Of a stretch of 64,000 bases of DNA, positions 1 through 9,291 are shown one piece after another. This stretch comes from Mikania micrantha. Lineage: Eukaryota; Streptophyta; Magnoliopsida; Asterales; Asteraceae. The translations under genes were made by a program, and so were the position numbers. Positions within the stretch are counted from its first letter, which is position 1. The number at the start of each line of letters is the position of its first letter. The notes below the pieces were generated by a model. That model made no database searches. It was not told where the DNA came from and saw only the letters and a list, made by a program, of their open reading frames with translations. The stretch lies in the NCBI GenBank assembly GCA_009363875.1, contig CM018683.1, positions 50,147,711-50,211,710 of the forward strand, read 5' to 3'.

Positions 1-16
1 AACACAAATAATTAAT

Positions 17-24
17 TATAAATA
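17..24 (+). promoter_or_regulatory. candidate TATA box of the Tekay LTR
   Basis: TATAAATA lies about 64 bp upstream of the CAG|GTGAGT site at 85-93, a plausible place for an LTR promoter with a short first exon. The same sequence is in the 3' LTR at 8438-8445. This is motif evidence only; no start site can be seen. Confidence 0.4.
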
Positions 25-87
25 AACTAATGCAGATTAGCATTTTTAGCCACCGTTCGTGTGATTTTATCTTTTCATAAACTTCAG

Positions 88-600
88 GTGAGTTTCATAC
101 AACCCCTTTTCTTTTACTGTTTTATTAACATCGGGGTGACTATTATGAAATCTTTATCAAACGTGTGATATGTTTAGTAACAATTGCAATACCGGCTTGC
201 ATGTGGGTGTCATGGGATTTTGACTATTTTCTGTGTGCAACAAAAGTCCTCAAAACCAACTGTATCTGGTTAACCCATGTGGGGCCGAATGTGTGAACAA
301 AGATAGTACTATCGGGTTGACAACCCCATTCATGGATAGATAGCGTCTACCCTTGTGTGAATGCCTGTCACCATTCCTGGTATCGACTTGATGTAGTGAA
401 ACATTGAGTTAGAGGCACGGAGTTTGACTTCGGTCATTTTCTAGACTGGACTGTCAGAAAGGATCTGGATACGGGTCACATGATTATTCACTTATGTTAA
501 TGTGTACCATTGACTTTACTATCATATCATATTGTATCGAGTCTTATTTATGAACTCACCAGTTTTATACTGATATTTTTAAACTTTAAATCTTTTACAG
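88..600 (+). other. predicted LTR leader intron or structured RNA domain
   Basis: CAG|GTGAGT is a consensus plant 5' splice site with GT at 88-89. Position 600 ends a T-rich TTTTACAG acceptor preceded by a CTGAT branch-like motif. Bases 87-99 can pair with 549-560 (GGTGAGTT with AACTCACC, extended by TCATA with TATGA around one bulge). Small hairpins lie between, such as GATAGTACTATC, GGGTT-gac-AACCC and TGAC-ttcg-GTCA. The 3' LTR has the same at 8509-9021, and analogous arrangements occur in the LTRs at 45318, 50973 and 41098 and in the minus-strand units at 26331 and 30076. Whether it is spliced is inference. Confidence 0.5.
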
Positions 601-872
601 GTAATCAGTACCAACGGTGAGGAAACACCAGTGCACGCACCATGTAATTAGGACTTGGGATGTAATAAAAAGGAACTTAAGTTGTAAATGAATACTCAGG
701 ACATGTAATAAATATTTGTCGTGATTTTAATTAGTGCTTTTCTTAACTATGTGTGTTATGATACCGGATCAAGTAAGTCACCCCTCACCTTCGAGACTTC
801 ACCGCTATGCTTCCGCTACCCTTCAAAGATGACGTCGTCTGGTGACGCGGCGGAGGTGGGGGTGTGACAGGG

Positions 873-885
873 TGGTATCAGAGCC
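873..885 (+). other. primer-binding site, initiator tRNA-Met type
   Basis: TGGTATCAGAGCC starts 3 bp after the end of the 5' LTR. It is the usual plant complement to the 3' end of initiator tRNA-Met and would prime minus-strand DNA synthesis. Its position fixes the LTR end at 869. Confidence 0.93.
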
Positions 886-1051
886 ACAGGTTATAGAATT
901 TAGGCGACTTAGAAACCTAGATTATAACCATAGGCCCGAATAGTTACACTGAGAGCACCGAACATAGTTAACAAATATAAACACTCAAATAAATGTTGTT
1001 GTTATTTATTTATTTTATGTTACTAATACGAACTTGTGTGTCGATACAGCA

Positions 1052-1714
1052 ATGTCAGACTCAGAAAGTGATTCATTTGGCACGGAAACAAGTTCAGGAT
1101 CAACACAGACAGTGCCGTCATCTCAAATGTCCCACCAGACTTTACCATCAATACCACCTACACCACCTATACCTCAGCATCTGTTAGATGCTGACTCACC
1201 AGCTATCGGGAGGGCACAAAGCCCTACACCACCACAGCAAGTACCAGTATTTACAGGGTTTGGAGGAAGGCGGGGACGAGTCCGCATCTCGACAGGTCCT
1301 GTTCCGAGAGGACCACTAGCACCTCGGGATGTACCTCATTCCATACATGAGGAAGGCGAGTCATCTCAGCAGGCTGAGATGAGAGTTCAGCTGCAACGGG
1401 TTACATTGGATCTTCAGTTATCGCGTGTTTCATTGCAGGAAACACGTGACACTCTGTGGGAAACTCGCACGGCCTATGAGAGTTTAGCTGAACATGTTGC
1501 TGTCCTGGAGGCAGGTGCCAGGGCATGGAGGGAGGTGATTGAGGGTAGACTTCAGTGGACTTTAGGTGGTATGTGTAGGAGTGGGGTAGAGAGAGTTAGG
1601 GGATGGATGGTAGGGTTAGGCAATATGAGGATGGAGCTACGACTGTTGGACGCAGCAATAGTGATGGCAGCGGTGGCCATCATTATCACATGTTTACTGT
1701 ATTTACTACGGTAA
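1052..1714 (+). CDS. leader ORF: Ser/Pro-rich protein with helical middle and C-terminal membrane anchor
   Basis: This 220-residue ORF lies between the primer site and gag. The first ATG is at 1052; the frame is open upstream to a TTG but has no earlier ATG. Residues 1 to about 70 are rich in Ser, Thr, Pro and Gln. A basic Gly-Arg stretch (GRRGRVR) follows near residue 75. Residues of about 110-165 are charged and Leu-rich with heptad-like spacing, compatible with a coiled coil. The last 22 or so residues are strongly hydrophobic (AAIVMAAVAIIIT core) and end LLR, which looks like a tail-anchored membrane segment. I recognise no family. It is uninterrupted in a young element, which suggests but does not prove a function. 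It could be an additional ORF of the kind reported in some plant gypsy elements; an envelope function is not supported, as there is no signal peptide. Confidence 0.6.
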   Translation: MSDSESDSFGTETSSGSTQTVPSSQMSHQTLPSIPPTPPIPQHLLDADSPAIGRAQSPTPPQQVPVFTGFGGRRGRVRISTGPVPRGPLAPRDVPHSIHEEGESSQQAEMRVQLQRVTLDLQLSRVSLQETRDTLWETRTAYESLAEHVAVLEAGARAWREVIEGRLQWTLGGMCRSGVERVRGWMVGLGNMRMELRLLDAAIVMAAVAIIITCLLYLLR

Positions 1715-1970
1715 AGGAATCGAATAGGCTGGACTGTACTACTCCGAGGAAGTTTTGACTTGTAAAATAGGCCTCGGACGGTTAGGTTGTAATAGTGGGT
1801 ACAACTGCATTAGGATATTTTCTTGTATATGTACTAATCCTAATGTACAACTGTGACAGTTATAATAAAAGTTTTCTTTTAACATTGTATGTGCAACATT
1901 GTGTCTTTACATTATAGCCGGTGCTAACTTTTCAAGTCATATAAAAGAAAACTTGTGCGAAAACATAACA

Positions 1971-2353
1971 ATATCGGTGTTACATTGCGGTGAAGTAATG
2001 TAATACTAGTACATAACAAGACTCATGTGGAGTCATAACAATATCGGTGTTACATTGCGATGAAGTAATGTAATACTAGTACATAACAAGACTCGTGGAG
2101 TCATAACAATATCGGTGTTACATTGCGGTGAAGTAATGTAATACTAGTACGTAACAAAATTTGTGATAGGGTCATATCAATATCGGTGTTACATTATAGT
2201 GAAATAATGTAATACTAGTACATAACAAACACGTGTAGAAATATATTAATATCGGTACTACATTATAGTGAAATAATGTAATACTAGTACATATCAGTGT
2301 AGTAACAGGTCTAAATCGGTGTCATTTTGGTAGACTATAAAATGATACTAGTA
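1971..2353 (+). repeat. six-unit hairpin repeat array in the Tekay leader
   Basis: Six units of about 65-71 bp start near 1971, 2041, 2109, 2180, 2249 and 2314. Each begins ATCGGT and ends ATACTAGT around a hairpin. In units 1-3 the arms are TTACATTGC and GTAATGTAA (one G-T pair). In unit 4 they are TTACATTAT and ATAATGTAA, fully paired, and unit 5 is similar with one change. In unit 6 they are TCATTTT and AAAATGA. Pairing survives while the sequence changes, which favours selection on RNA structure. Each unit also holds the palindrome ACTAGT. The array lies 165 bp before the gag ATG, where packaging, dimerisation or translation signals would be expected. Confidence 0.75.
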
Positions 2354-2519
2354 TACACTTGGCAAGACAAACAGACGTACTAGTATAACTGCAACTATGA
2401 ACATGACTTAGTGGTGTACAATATAACTGTGAAAAACTCAAAGTAGTTATACAACATTTGTCTTTATTACGACTATGGATTTTTGTTTTGACTTTACTTT
2501 ATCTGTGTGTGATCAGACT

Positions 2520-5500
2520 ATGGCCCCTAGAAGAGGTCGTTCTGCTAAAAATCCTCAAACTCAAGAATCCATTCAGGATCCACCTGTGAGTGGACCTAGT
2601 CTAAATGAAGCGGACGTTGCTCGTATAGCAGGTGACCAATTATCCGCTGTTCTTACGGGCATGTTGGCCCAATATCAAACAAATCGTGCTCCTGGCTCGG
2701 GTAGAGTCCATACGGAGCATAATGCTACAGGCGGACATGTTGAAACCCGCCATACGACTAGTACCAACACAATCAATCCGGATCCTCCACAACGAGGATG
2801 CACTTATAAGTACTTCGCTTCTTGCAATCCCCCTACTTTTACGGGGAAAGAAGGAGCGTCAGGACTTTTGAAATGGATTGAGAGCATGGAGACTAAGCTC
2901 AAGATCAGCCAGTGTTTGGCTGAACACAAAGTGTCTTATGCAGCTTGTTCACTGACAGACTCAGCATTGACCTGGTGGAATACCCAGGCAAAAACCTTGA
3001 CCACGGCTGTTGTGGATGCTATGACTTGGGACGAATTTAAAACTTTGATTCTGTCAGAATATTGTCCCATCACTGAAATCCAAAAGCTCCAAGAGGAATT
3101 TTGGAACCATTCTATGATCGGTGCTGATTGTTTGAAATATACCGATCGATTTCACGAATTAACATGTTTGCTGCCAAACATGTTTCCAACTGAGCAGGCT
3201 TTGATAGAAAAATATATCAAAGGTCTGGTACCTCAAATCAAGGGAATGGTCACGGCAGCTGAACCACGTACTTTGAAACATGCTATCACCTTAACCACCA
3301 GGCTTACCGACGTGGCAGTAAGAAGTGGTACATTGACAGTGAAAGGTGAGTCAAGCAGCAGTCTGGCAACCACTACCCCCAGCACTGTTAAAGGGGTGAA
3401 ACGAAAATGGGTTGGAAAAGGCAAACCAGGGGCTCCGGTGGAACCCAGCCGGAATGTGCAAATGGCAAAGGGATACATTGCCACAACTTTGGAGAGAAAA
3501 GCTTATGTAGGGCAAGCACCTAAATGTCTTAAGTGCCCATTTCATCATGTGGGACCCTGCCCTGTTTGTAACAATTGTAACAAGGTCGGGCATTTCTCCA
3601 AATATTGCAATCTCCCTGTTCGCCGATCAAACCAAGGAACTCAACAACAACAACCACAACAAATCAACCGGTCGTGTTTCAGATGTGGAAGCCCGGATCA
3701 CTTCATGAAAAACTGCCCTACCAACAACACCAACCAGGGCAATGAAGCAAGAGGAAGAGCCTTCCAGATAGGGGCGGAAGAGGCTCGCCGTGATAACAAC
3801 ACCGTTACCGGTACGTTTCTTCTTAACAATCACTATGTATCTGTTCTTTTTGACACCGGAGCGGACAAAAGTTTTGTTTCCTCTGATTTTGCTTCACTAC
3901 TCGGATTGGCCGTTGATAACCTAACAAACCCTTACATCATTGAACTTGCTAATGGCAAGTCAATTATGACTAACAATGTGATTCAAGGGTGTTTATTGAA
4001 TCTAAACGATCATCTTTTTAATATTGATCTTCTTCCTATTGAATTGGGAAGCTTTGATGTTGTTATTGGTATGGACTGGCTTTCAGAAAATCGAGTGGAA
4101 GTCATATGTCAAAATAAGATGATTCGTATTTCATTACCAAATGGTGATACACTTATGATACAAGGTGAAAGGGCTGGCAGGAAACTGAGTATCATATCAT
4201 GTATGCAAGCTCGAAAGTGCTTAAGAAAGGGCTGTCAAGCCTTTTTAGCTTACGTGACTGAAAACAAACCACATCAAAAACGTATTGAAGACATTCCTGT
4301 AGTTCGAGAATATCCTGAAGTTTTTCCTGACGATATATCAGGATTACCCCCAGTGAGACAAGTTGAGTTTCGTATTGACTTAGTACCAGGAGCAGCACCT
4401 ATAGCTAAAGCTCCTTACCGATTGGCTCCATCGGAAATGCAAGAACTATCGAGTCAATTACAGGAACTTTTAGACAAAGGTTTCATTAGACCGAGTTACT
4501 CACCTTGGGGCGCACCTATCCTTTTTGTGAAAAAGAAGGACGGTACTCTCAGGATGTGTATTGACTATCGGGAACTCAATAAATTGACAATCAAAAATCG
4601 TTATCCACTACCCCGTATAGATGATCTATTCGATCAATTGCAAGGTGCTATCTATTTTTCAAAAATCGATCTCAGATCTGGATATCATCAACTACGAATC
4701 CATGATGATGATGTTTCTAAAACAGCTTTTCGAACTCGATACGGGCATTATGAGTTTTTAGTGATGCCCTTCGGGCTGACTAATGCGCCTGCAGTGTTTA
4801 TGGATCTGATGAATCGTGTGTGTAGACCTTACTTGGATAAATTCGTGATTGTTTTTATTGATGACATTCTCATTTACTCCCGCAGTCAACAAGAACATGT
4901 GCAACACTTAAAACTGATCTTGGAACTTTTAGCACATGAGAAACTTTATGCCAAATTTTCCAAATGTGAGTTCTGGTTACGGGAAGTCCAGTTTCTTGGG
5001 CATGTAGTAAATGAAAATGGTATACAAGTGGATCCCAGCAAGATTGAAGCGGTAAAGCAATGGGAGACACCGAAAACCCCAACAGAGATTCGTCAATTCT
5101 TAGGGTTAGCGGGCTATTACAGAAGATTCATCAAGAACTTTTCAAAGATAGCCTTGCCTTTAACTACTCTAACCCAGAAAGATCAAAAGTTCATATGGGA
5201 CTCTCAACAGGAGGAGGCATTTCAACTGTTGAAGCATAAACTCTGCAATGCACCTATTCTGGCACTACCAGAAGGCACAGAGAATTTCATAGTTTTCTGT
5301 GATGCCTCACGTCAAGGACTCGGGTGTGTGCTGATGCAGAACAACAAGGTGATTGCCTATGCTTCTCGGCAGCTAAAAGTACACGAGAAAAATTACACCA
5401 CTCATGATCTAGAACTTGGTGCAGTAGTGTTTGCACTCAAGATATGGAGACATTACTTGTACGGAACAAAGTGTACGGTCTATACAGATCACAAAAGTCT

Positions 5501-5612
5501 TCAACACATTCTAGATCAGAAAATGCTAAATATGCGACAAAGGCGATGGGTGGAACTTCTGAACGACTATGACTGCGAAATCCGTTATCACCAGGTAAAG
5601 CAAATGTTGTAG
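2520..5612 (+). CDS. gag-pol: gag-protease-reverse transcriptase-RNase H polyprotein, ends early by frameshift
   Basis: Main polyprotein of the Tekay element. The frame opens at an ATG at 2475, but the second ATG at 2520 gives the basic MAPRRGR start usual for the family. Counting from 2475: a Gag domain at about residues 110-290 (LTWWNTQAK region), two CCHC zinc knuckles at 365-378 and 401-414 that would bind RNA, an aspartic protease with DTGA at 460-463, a reverse transcriptase with its FIDD active site at 794-797, then RNase H from about 938 with FCDAS and YTDHKSL. The reading frame is lost by what looks like one missing base at 5589-5594, near the end of RNase H, and stops at TAG 5610-5612. 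Integrase continues in another frame. All catalytic motifs up to that point look intact. Confidence 0.93.
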   Translation: MAPRRGRSAKNPQTQESIQDPPVSGPSLNEADVARIAGDQLSAVLTGMLAQYQTNRAPGSGRVHTEHNATGGHVETRHTTSTNTINPDPPQRGCTYKYFASCNPPTFTGKEGASGLLKWIESMETKLKISQCLAEHKVSYAACSLTDSALTWWNTQAKTLTTAVVDAMTWDEFKTLILSEYCPITEIQKLQEEFWNHSMIGADCLKYTDRFHELTCLLPNMFPTEQALIEKYIKGLVPQIKGMVTAAEPRTLKHAITLTTRLTDVAVRSGTLTVKGESSSSLATTTPSTVKGVKRKWVGKGKPGAPVEPSRNVQMAKGYIATTLERKAYVGQAPKCLKCPFHHVGPCPVCNNCNKVGHFSKYCNLPVRRSNQGTQQQQPQQINRSCFRCGSPDHFMKNCPTNNTNQGNEARGRAFQIGAEEARRDNNTVTGTFLLNNHYVSVLFDTGADKSFVSSDFASLLGLAVDNLTNPYIIELANGKSIMTNNVIQGCLLNLNDHLFNIDLLPIELGSFDVVIGMDWLSENRVEVICQNKMIRISLPNGDTLMIQGERAGRKLSIISCMQARKCLRKGCQAFLAYVTENKPHQKRIEDIPVVREYPEVFPDDISGLPPVRQVEFRIDLVPGAAPIAKAPYRLAPSEMQELSSQLQELLDKGFIRPSYSPWGAPILFVKKKDGTLRMCIDYRELNKLTIKNRYPLPRIDDLFDQLQGAIYFSKIDLRSGYHQLRIHDDDVSKTAFRTRYGHYEFLVMPFGLTNAPAVFMDLMNRVCRPYLDKFVIVFIDDILIYSRSQQEHVQHLKLILELLAHEKLYAKFSKCEFWLREVQFLGHVVNENGIQVDPSKIEAVKQWETPKTPTEIRQFLGLAGYYRRFIKNFSKIALPLTTLTQKDQKFIWDSQQEEAFQLLKHKLCNAPILALPEGTENFIVFCDASRQGLGCVLMQNNKVIAYASRQLKVHEKNYTTHDLELGAVVFALKIWRHYLYGTKCTVYTDHKSLQHILDQKMLNMRQRRWVELLNDYDCEIRYHQVKQML

Positions 5613-5653
5613 CCGATGCGTTAAGTCGCAAAGAGAGAGTCAAACCCATACGG

Positions 5654-7114
5654 GTGAAAGCACTGGAAATGACGATTCAAACTAGTCTAAACCCTCAAAT
5701 ACGTGAAACTCAACGGCAGGCCTTGCAAACAACAAATTACACCGATGAGAAATTACGAGGGTTAGATAAACAACTTAAAACCAAAACGGATGGAATATTA
5801 TATTTCAAAAACCGAGCATGGATCCCAGTACTTGGTAATATCAGACCAATTATCTTGGACGAAGCTCACAAATCCAAATATTCTATTCATCCAGGTGCTG
5901 ACAAGATGTATAAAGATCTCAAAGACTTCTACTGGTGGCCTGGTATGAAGAAACAAATAGCAGAATATGTGAATAAATGCTTAACGTGCCTTAAGGTTAA
6001 GGCAGAACATCAAAGACCATCTGGGCTATTGCAACAACCAGAAATCCCTATGTGGAAATGGGAACAAATTTCCATGGATTTCATCACTAAATTACCCAGA
6101 ACGGCGCATAACCATGATGCTATTTGGGTCATCGTAGATCGCCTTACCAAATCAGCACATTTCTTACCGATTCGGGAAGACTATTCCATGGACCGTCTAG
6201 CTAAACTCTACATCAATGAAATCGTAATGCGACATGGAGTGCCAATCTCTATTATTTCTGATAGAGATAGTCGATTTATGTCACGTTTTTGGCAAACTCT
6301 TCAACATGCCTTGGGTACGCAGATCAACATGAGCACAGCTTATCATCCACAAACGGATGGGCAGACTGAACGTACAAATCAAACATTAGAAGACATGCTT
6401 CGAAGCTGTGTAATTGATTTTGGAGGTAGCTGGGATACTCATCTGCCATTGGTTGAATTTTCTTATAATAACAGCTATCATACTAGTATCCAATGTGCTC
6501 CATTTGAAGCTTTGTACGGGCGCAAATGTCGATCTCCTGTGTGTTGGTCAGAAGTAGGTGAAAGTCAGATTATTGGCCCGGAACTGATCCAGGAAACGAC
6601 TGATAAGATCGCGCTCATTCAGGAGCGAATTAAAGCAGCATGCGATCGACAGAAGAGTTATGCTGATAATCGACGTAGACCACTCGAATTCCAGATTGGT
6701 GATAAAGTGATGCTAAAAGTCTCTCCCTGGAAAGGTATGTTCAGATTCGGAAAACGAGGAAAACTCTCACCAAGATTTGTAGGACCATTTACAATTCTTG
6801 AAAGGATTGGAATGGTAGCATACAGATTAGAGTTACCCTCAGAACTTAGTAACATACATGATGTGTTTCATGTCTCGAATCTGAAAAAGTGCCTATTGGA
6901 CGAGTCACTAGTCATACCTCTTGATGAGATACACATTGCCGAAAACCTACAGTTCACGGAAGAACCAGTCGAAATAATGGATCGAGATGAAAAGACCCTC
7001 AAACGAAGTCGAATACCAATTGTAAAAGTCAAATGGAATTCTAAACGAGGGCCAGAGTACACTTGGGAACGTGAAGACCGCATGAAACAGAACTATCCTC
7101 ATTTGTTTACATAG
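5654..7114 (+). CDS. integrase with C-terminal chromodomain-like tail (second part of pol)
   Basis: The downstream part of pol, open from about 5594 in the shifted frame; 5654 is merely its first ATG and not a likely native start. From 5654, the zinc-binding residues are H72, H79, C109 and C112. The DDE catalytic core is D142, D203 and E239 with DD35E spacing, and the TAYHPQTDGQTER block is present. The last 55 or so residues (RIPIVKVKWNS and EYTWERED) match the chromodomain-like tail that Tekay-group chromoviruses use to target insertion to chromatin. The protein would join cDNA to host DNA. As separate from RT by the frameshift, it would probably not be made from this copy. Confidence 0.9.
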   Translation: MKALEMTIQTSLNPQIRETQRQALQTTNYTDEKLRGLDKQLKTKTDGILYFKNRAWIPVLGNIRPIILDEAHKSKYSIHPGADKMYKDLKDFYWWPGMKKQIAEYVNKCLTCLKVKAEHQRPSGLLQQPEIPMWKWEQISMDFITKLPRTAHNHDAIWVIVDRLTKSAHFLPIREDYSMDRLAKLYINEIVMRHGVPISIISDRDSRFMSRFWQTLQHALGTQINMSTAYHPQTDGQTERTNQTLEDMLRSCVIDFGGSWDTHLPLVEFSYNNSYHTSIQCAPFEALYGRKCRSPVCWSEVGESQIIGPELIQETTDKIALIQERIKAACDRQKSYADNRRRPLEFQIGDKVMLKVSPWKGMFRFGKRGKLSPRFVGPFTILERIGMVAYRLELPSELSNIHDVFHVSNLKKCLLDESLVIPLDEIHIAENLQFTEEPVEIMDRDEKTLKRSRIPIVKVKWNSKRGPEYTWEREDRMKQNYPHLFT

Positions 7115-7165
7115 GCGATCAAACTGTAGGAGTTAAAGCAAATTTCGGGACGAAATTTCTGTAAC

Positions 7166-7174
7166 AGGAGGAGA
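7166..7174 (+). other. polypurine tract
   Basis: AGGAGGAGA lies one base before the TGTGACA start of the 3' LTR. It would prime plus-strand DNA synthesis and it sets the LTR start at 7176. Confidence 0.85.
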
Positions 7175-7175
7175 C

Positions 7176-9290
7176 TGTGACAATTGCAGGTAAACATTAC
7201 GTCATCAATAACACGAGCACGTTTGGTCGTTCTAGGAATCTGTGTTAAATTGATGATTTTAATCATTACAGGTTTAAAGTGTGCGAGAAATTGGGAACAT
7301 GGGAGAAAACCGTGCGTGAAACCGAGTTACGGATTGTCCGGAATCGCGAAACGAAGAAAAAAATCTTGAAATTGGATCCCTCGCGTTACGCGACGACTCC
7401 TTGGAGTCTTGTCGCGGTACGCGACAAGTTACGATATCAAATCTTATCCGGAATCCCTCGCGGTACGCGACGACATGTGGGCTACTCGTCGCGATACGCG
7501 ACGAGTAGGTCGGTCTGTGAAATCAGATTGTTAAATCGCAGAAGCATGCAGAAAGTTTTATTTTTATTTCCTCTCGACTCTAAACCTTTTAAACTCAAGA
7601 TCTTGATCAATTTCTCACCAAAACTCATATTTGACACCACCAGAACGTCCAGCTCGAACCGGTGAACGTGTATACATGTCCTGATCGTGATTTTGTCCGT
7701 AGAATCGTCTGATTTGGGTAACTATCCTTTTTAACCTTCTGACTTGATTTTCATTGATTAGATCGTGTTTTTGAACGTAATGATATAGTTAGGGTTGTTG
7801 ATTATTGCTTAGATGATAGCTAGGAATGATTTTTGACGGATAACTTGTCTTGTTAACGGATAAATGCCTGTTTTGATCCGTTATAATGCCCGGTTTTCAC
7901 TAAACCATAACAATACTTCTAATGGTTTAAACCATTGGATTATGACAATGTAAGTGATTATTTTGGTTAATCTTTGAAATGCAAGGTTAATCCCAAGTGT
8001 TTCAAACTAATCACAGTTATTACCCTACCAATTGGAATAACTGTCTGGTTTTATGATAACAGTCGGATTAATATGTTAAACATGATTGTTTAACCTATTC
8101 AAATGTCATATTGTTATGTTTTGTGATACATGGATAATTGGTGACAAGAATTAATCATTCCTAAGCCGAGATTTCATCTAGGGACTGTTTAAGTAATATA
8201 ATCAACAGCATTACCTAACTAATTAGTCGGAGATTATTACGGCTAATCCAATGAGTCATCAACTTAACACAAGGTACCTAAACGAGTATAGGTACCTACA
8301 TTATAGTACATTGTATAATATTAGACTAAATAATTAATTAAACATCTAATGTTAGTTCGATGACTTTTCATTACAATGTCGGTGACATTGAACGTTCAAA
8401 CAGATCTAATCAGCAAGTTAAAACACAAATAATTAATTATAAATAAACTAATGCAGATTAGCATTTTTAGCCACCGTTCGTGTGATTTTATCTTTTCATA
8501 AACTTCAGGTGAGTTTCATACAACCCCTTTTCTTTTACTGTTTTATTAACATCGGGGTGACTATTATGAAATCTTTATCAAACGTGTGATATGTTTAGTA
8601 ACAATTGCAATACCGGCTTGCATGTGGGTGTCATGGGATTTTGACTATTTTCTGTGTGCAACAAAAGTCCTCAAAACCAACTGTATCTGGTTAACCCATG
8701 TGGGGCCGAATGTGTGAACAAAGATAGTACTATCGGGTTGACAACCCCATTCATGGATAGATAGCGTCTACCCTTGTGTGAATGCCTGTCACCATTCCTG
8801 GTATCGACTTGATGTAGTGAAACATTGAGTTAGAGGCACGGAGTTTGACTTCGGTCATTTTCTAGACTGGACTGTCAGAAAGGATCTGGATACGGGTCAC
8901 ATGATTATTCACTTATGTTAATGTGTACCATTGACTTTACTATCATATCATATTGTATCGAGTCTTATTTATGAACTCACCAGTTTTATACTGATATTTT
9001 TAAACTTTAAATCTTTTACAGGTAATCAGTACCAACGGTGAGGAAACACCAGTGCACGCACCATGTAATTAGGACTTGGGATGTAATAAAAAGGAACTTA
9101 AGTTGTAAATGAATACTCAGGACATGTAATAAATATTTGTCGTGATTTTAATTAGTGCTTTTCTTAACTATGTGTGTTATGATACCGGATCAAGTAAGTC
9201 ACCCCTCACCTTCGAGACTTCACCGCTATGCTTCCGCTACCCTTCAAAGATGACGTCGTCTGGTGACGCGGCGGAGGTGGGGGTGTGACA
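7176..9290 (+). repeat. 3' LTR of the Tekay element (2115 bp)
   Basis: Starts TGTGACAATT and ends GGTGTGACA, so the same TGTGACA word stands at both ends. It contains a CpG-rich palindrome cluster at 7381-7503, a candidate TATA at 8438-8445 and the predicted intron at 8509-9021. A short ORF at 7279-7665 has no recognised product and is probably chance. The LTR shares blocks with the LTRs at 45318 and 50973, for example the stretch around 7780-7830 (GTTAGGGTTGTTGATTATTG). Confidence 0.95.
7381..7503 (+). repeat. four CpG-rich palindromic motifs in the LTR
   Basis: Variants of GTCGCGnTACGCGAC occur at 7381-7396, 7411-7428, 7458-7474 and 7487-7503, in two pairs about 77 bp apart. Each is close to a perfect palindrome. 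A related core, GCGCGGTACGC, is found about 280 bp from the start of the LTRs at 45318 and 50973. The placement upstream of the promoter suggests a protein-binding or methylation target; that is inference. Confidence 0.6.
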
Positions 9291-9291
9291 T

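Larger units (their letters stand above)
1..869 (+). repeat. 5' LTR, 3' portion only
   Basis: This is the last 869 bp of the 5' LTR, ending in TGTGACA just before the primer-binding site. It is identical to 8422-9290. It carries a TATA-like motif at 17-24 and, downstream, the predicted leader intron or folded domain at 88-600. AATAAA-like signals lie near 665-715. The first 1246 bp of the LTR are outside the window but can be read in the 3' copy from 7176. Confidence 0.95.
1..9290 (+). mobile_element. Ty3/gypsy LTR retrotransposon, Tekay-type chromovirus, 5' end cut by window
   Basis: A nearly complete LTR retrotransposon reading left to right: partial 5' LTR, initiator-tRNA-Met-type primer site, leader ORF, leader hairpin repeats, gag-pol, purine tract and 3' LTR. 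Positions 1-869 match 8422-9290 at a constant offset of 8421 with no difference seen, so the insertion is recent. The domain order (protease, RT, RNase H, integrase, then a C-terminal chromodomain-like tail), the LTRs of about 2.1 kb and the tRNA-Met primer site point to the Tekay/Del chromovirus group. The right flank starts TATAC (9291-9295), a possible target duplication whose left partner is outside the window. It lies inside a CACTA transposon. One frameshift near 5590 breaks pol. Confidence 0.95.

Noticed and set aside
1034..1051. Upstream extension of the leader ORF
   Set aside because: The frame is open to a TTG at 1034, but the first ATG is at 1052 and a non-ATG start is not needed.
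5585..5615. Programmed frameshift between RNase H and integrase
   Set aside because: No slippery sequence was seen and this is not where the family shifts; a one-base loss explains it better.
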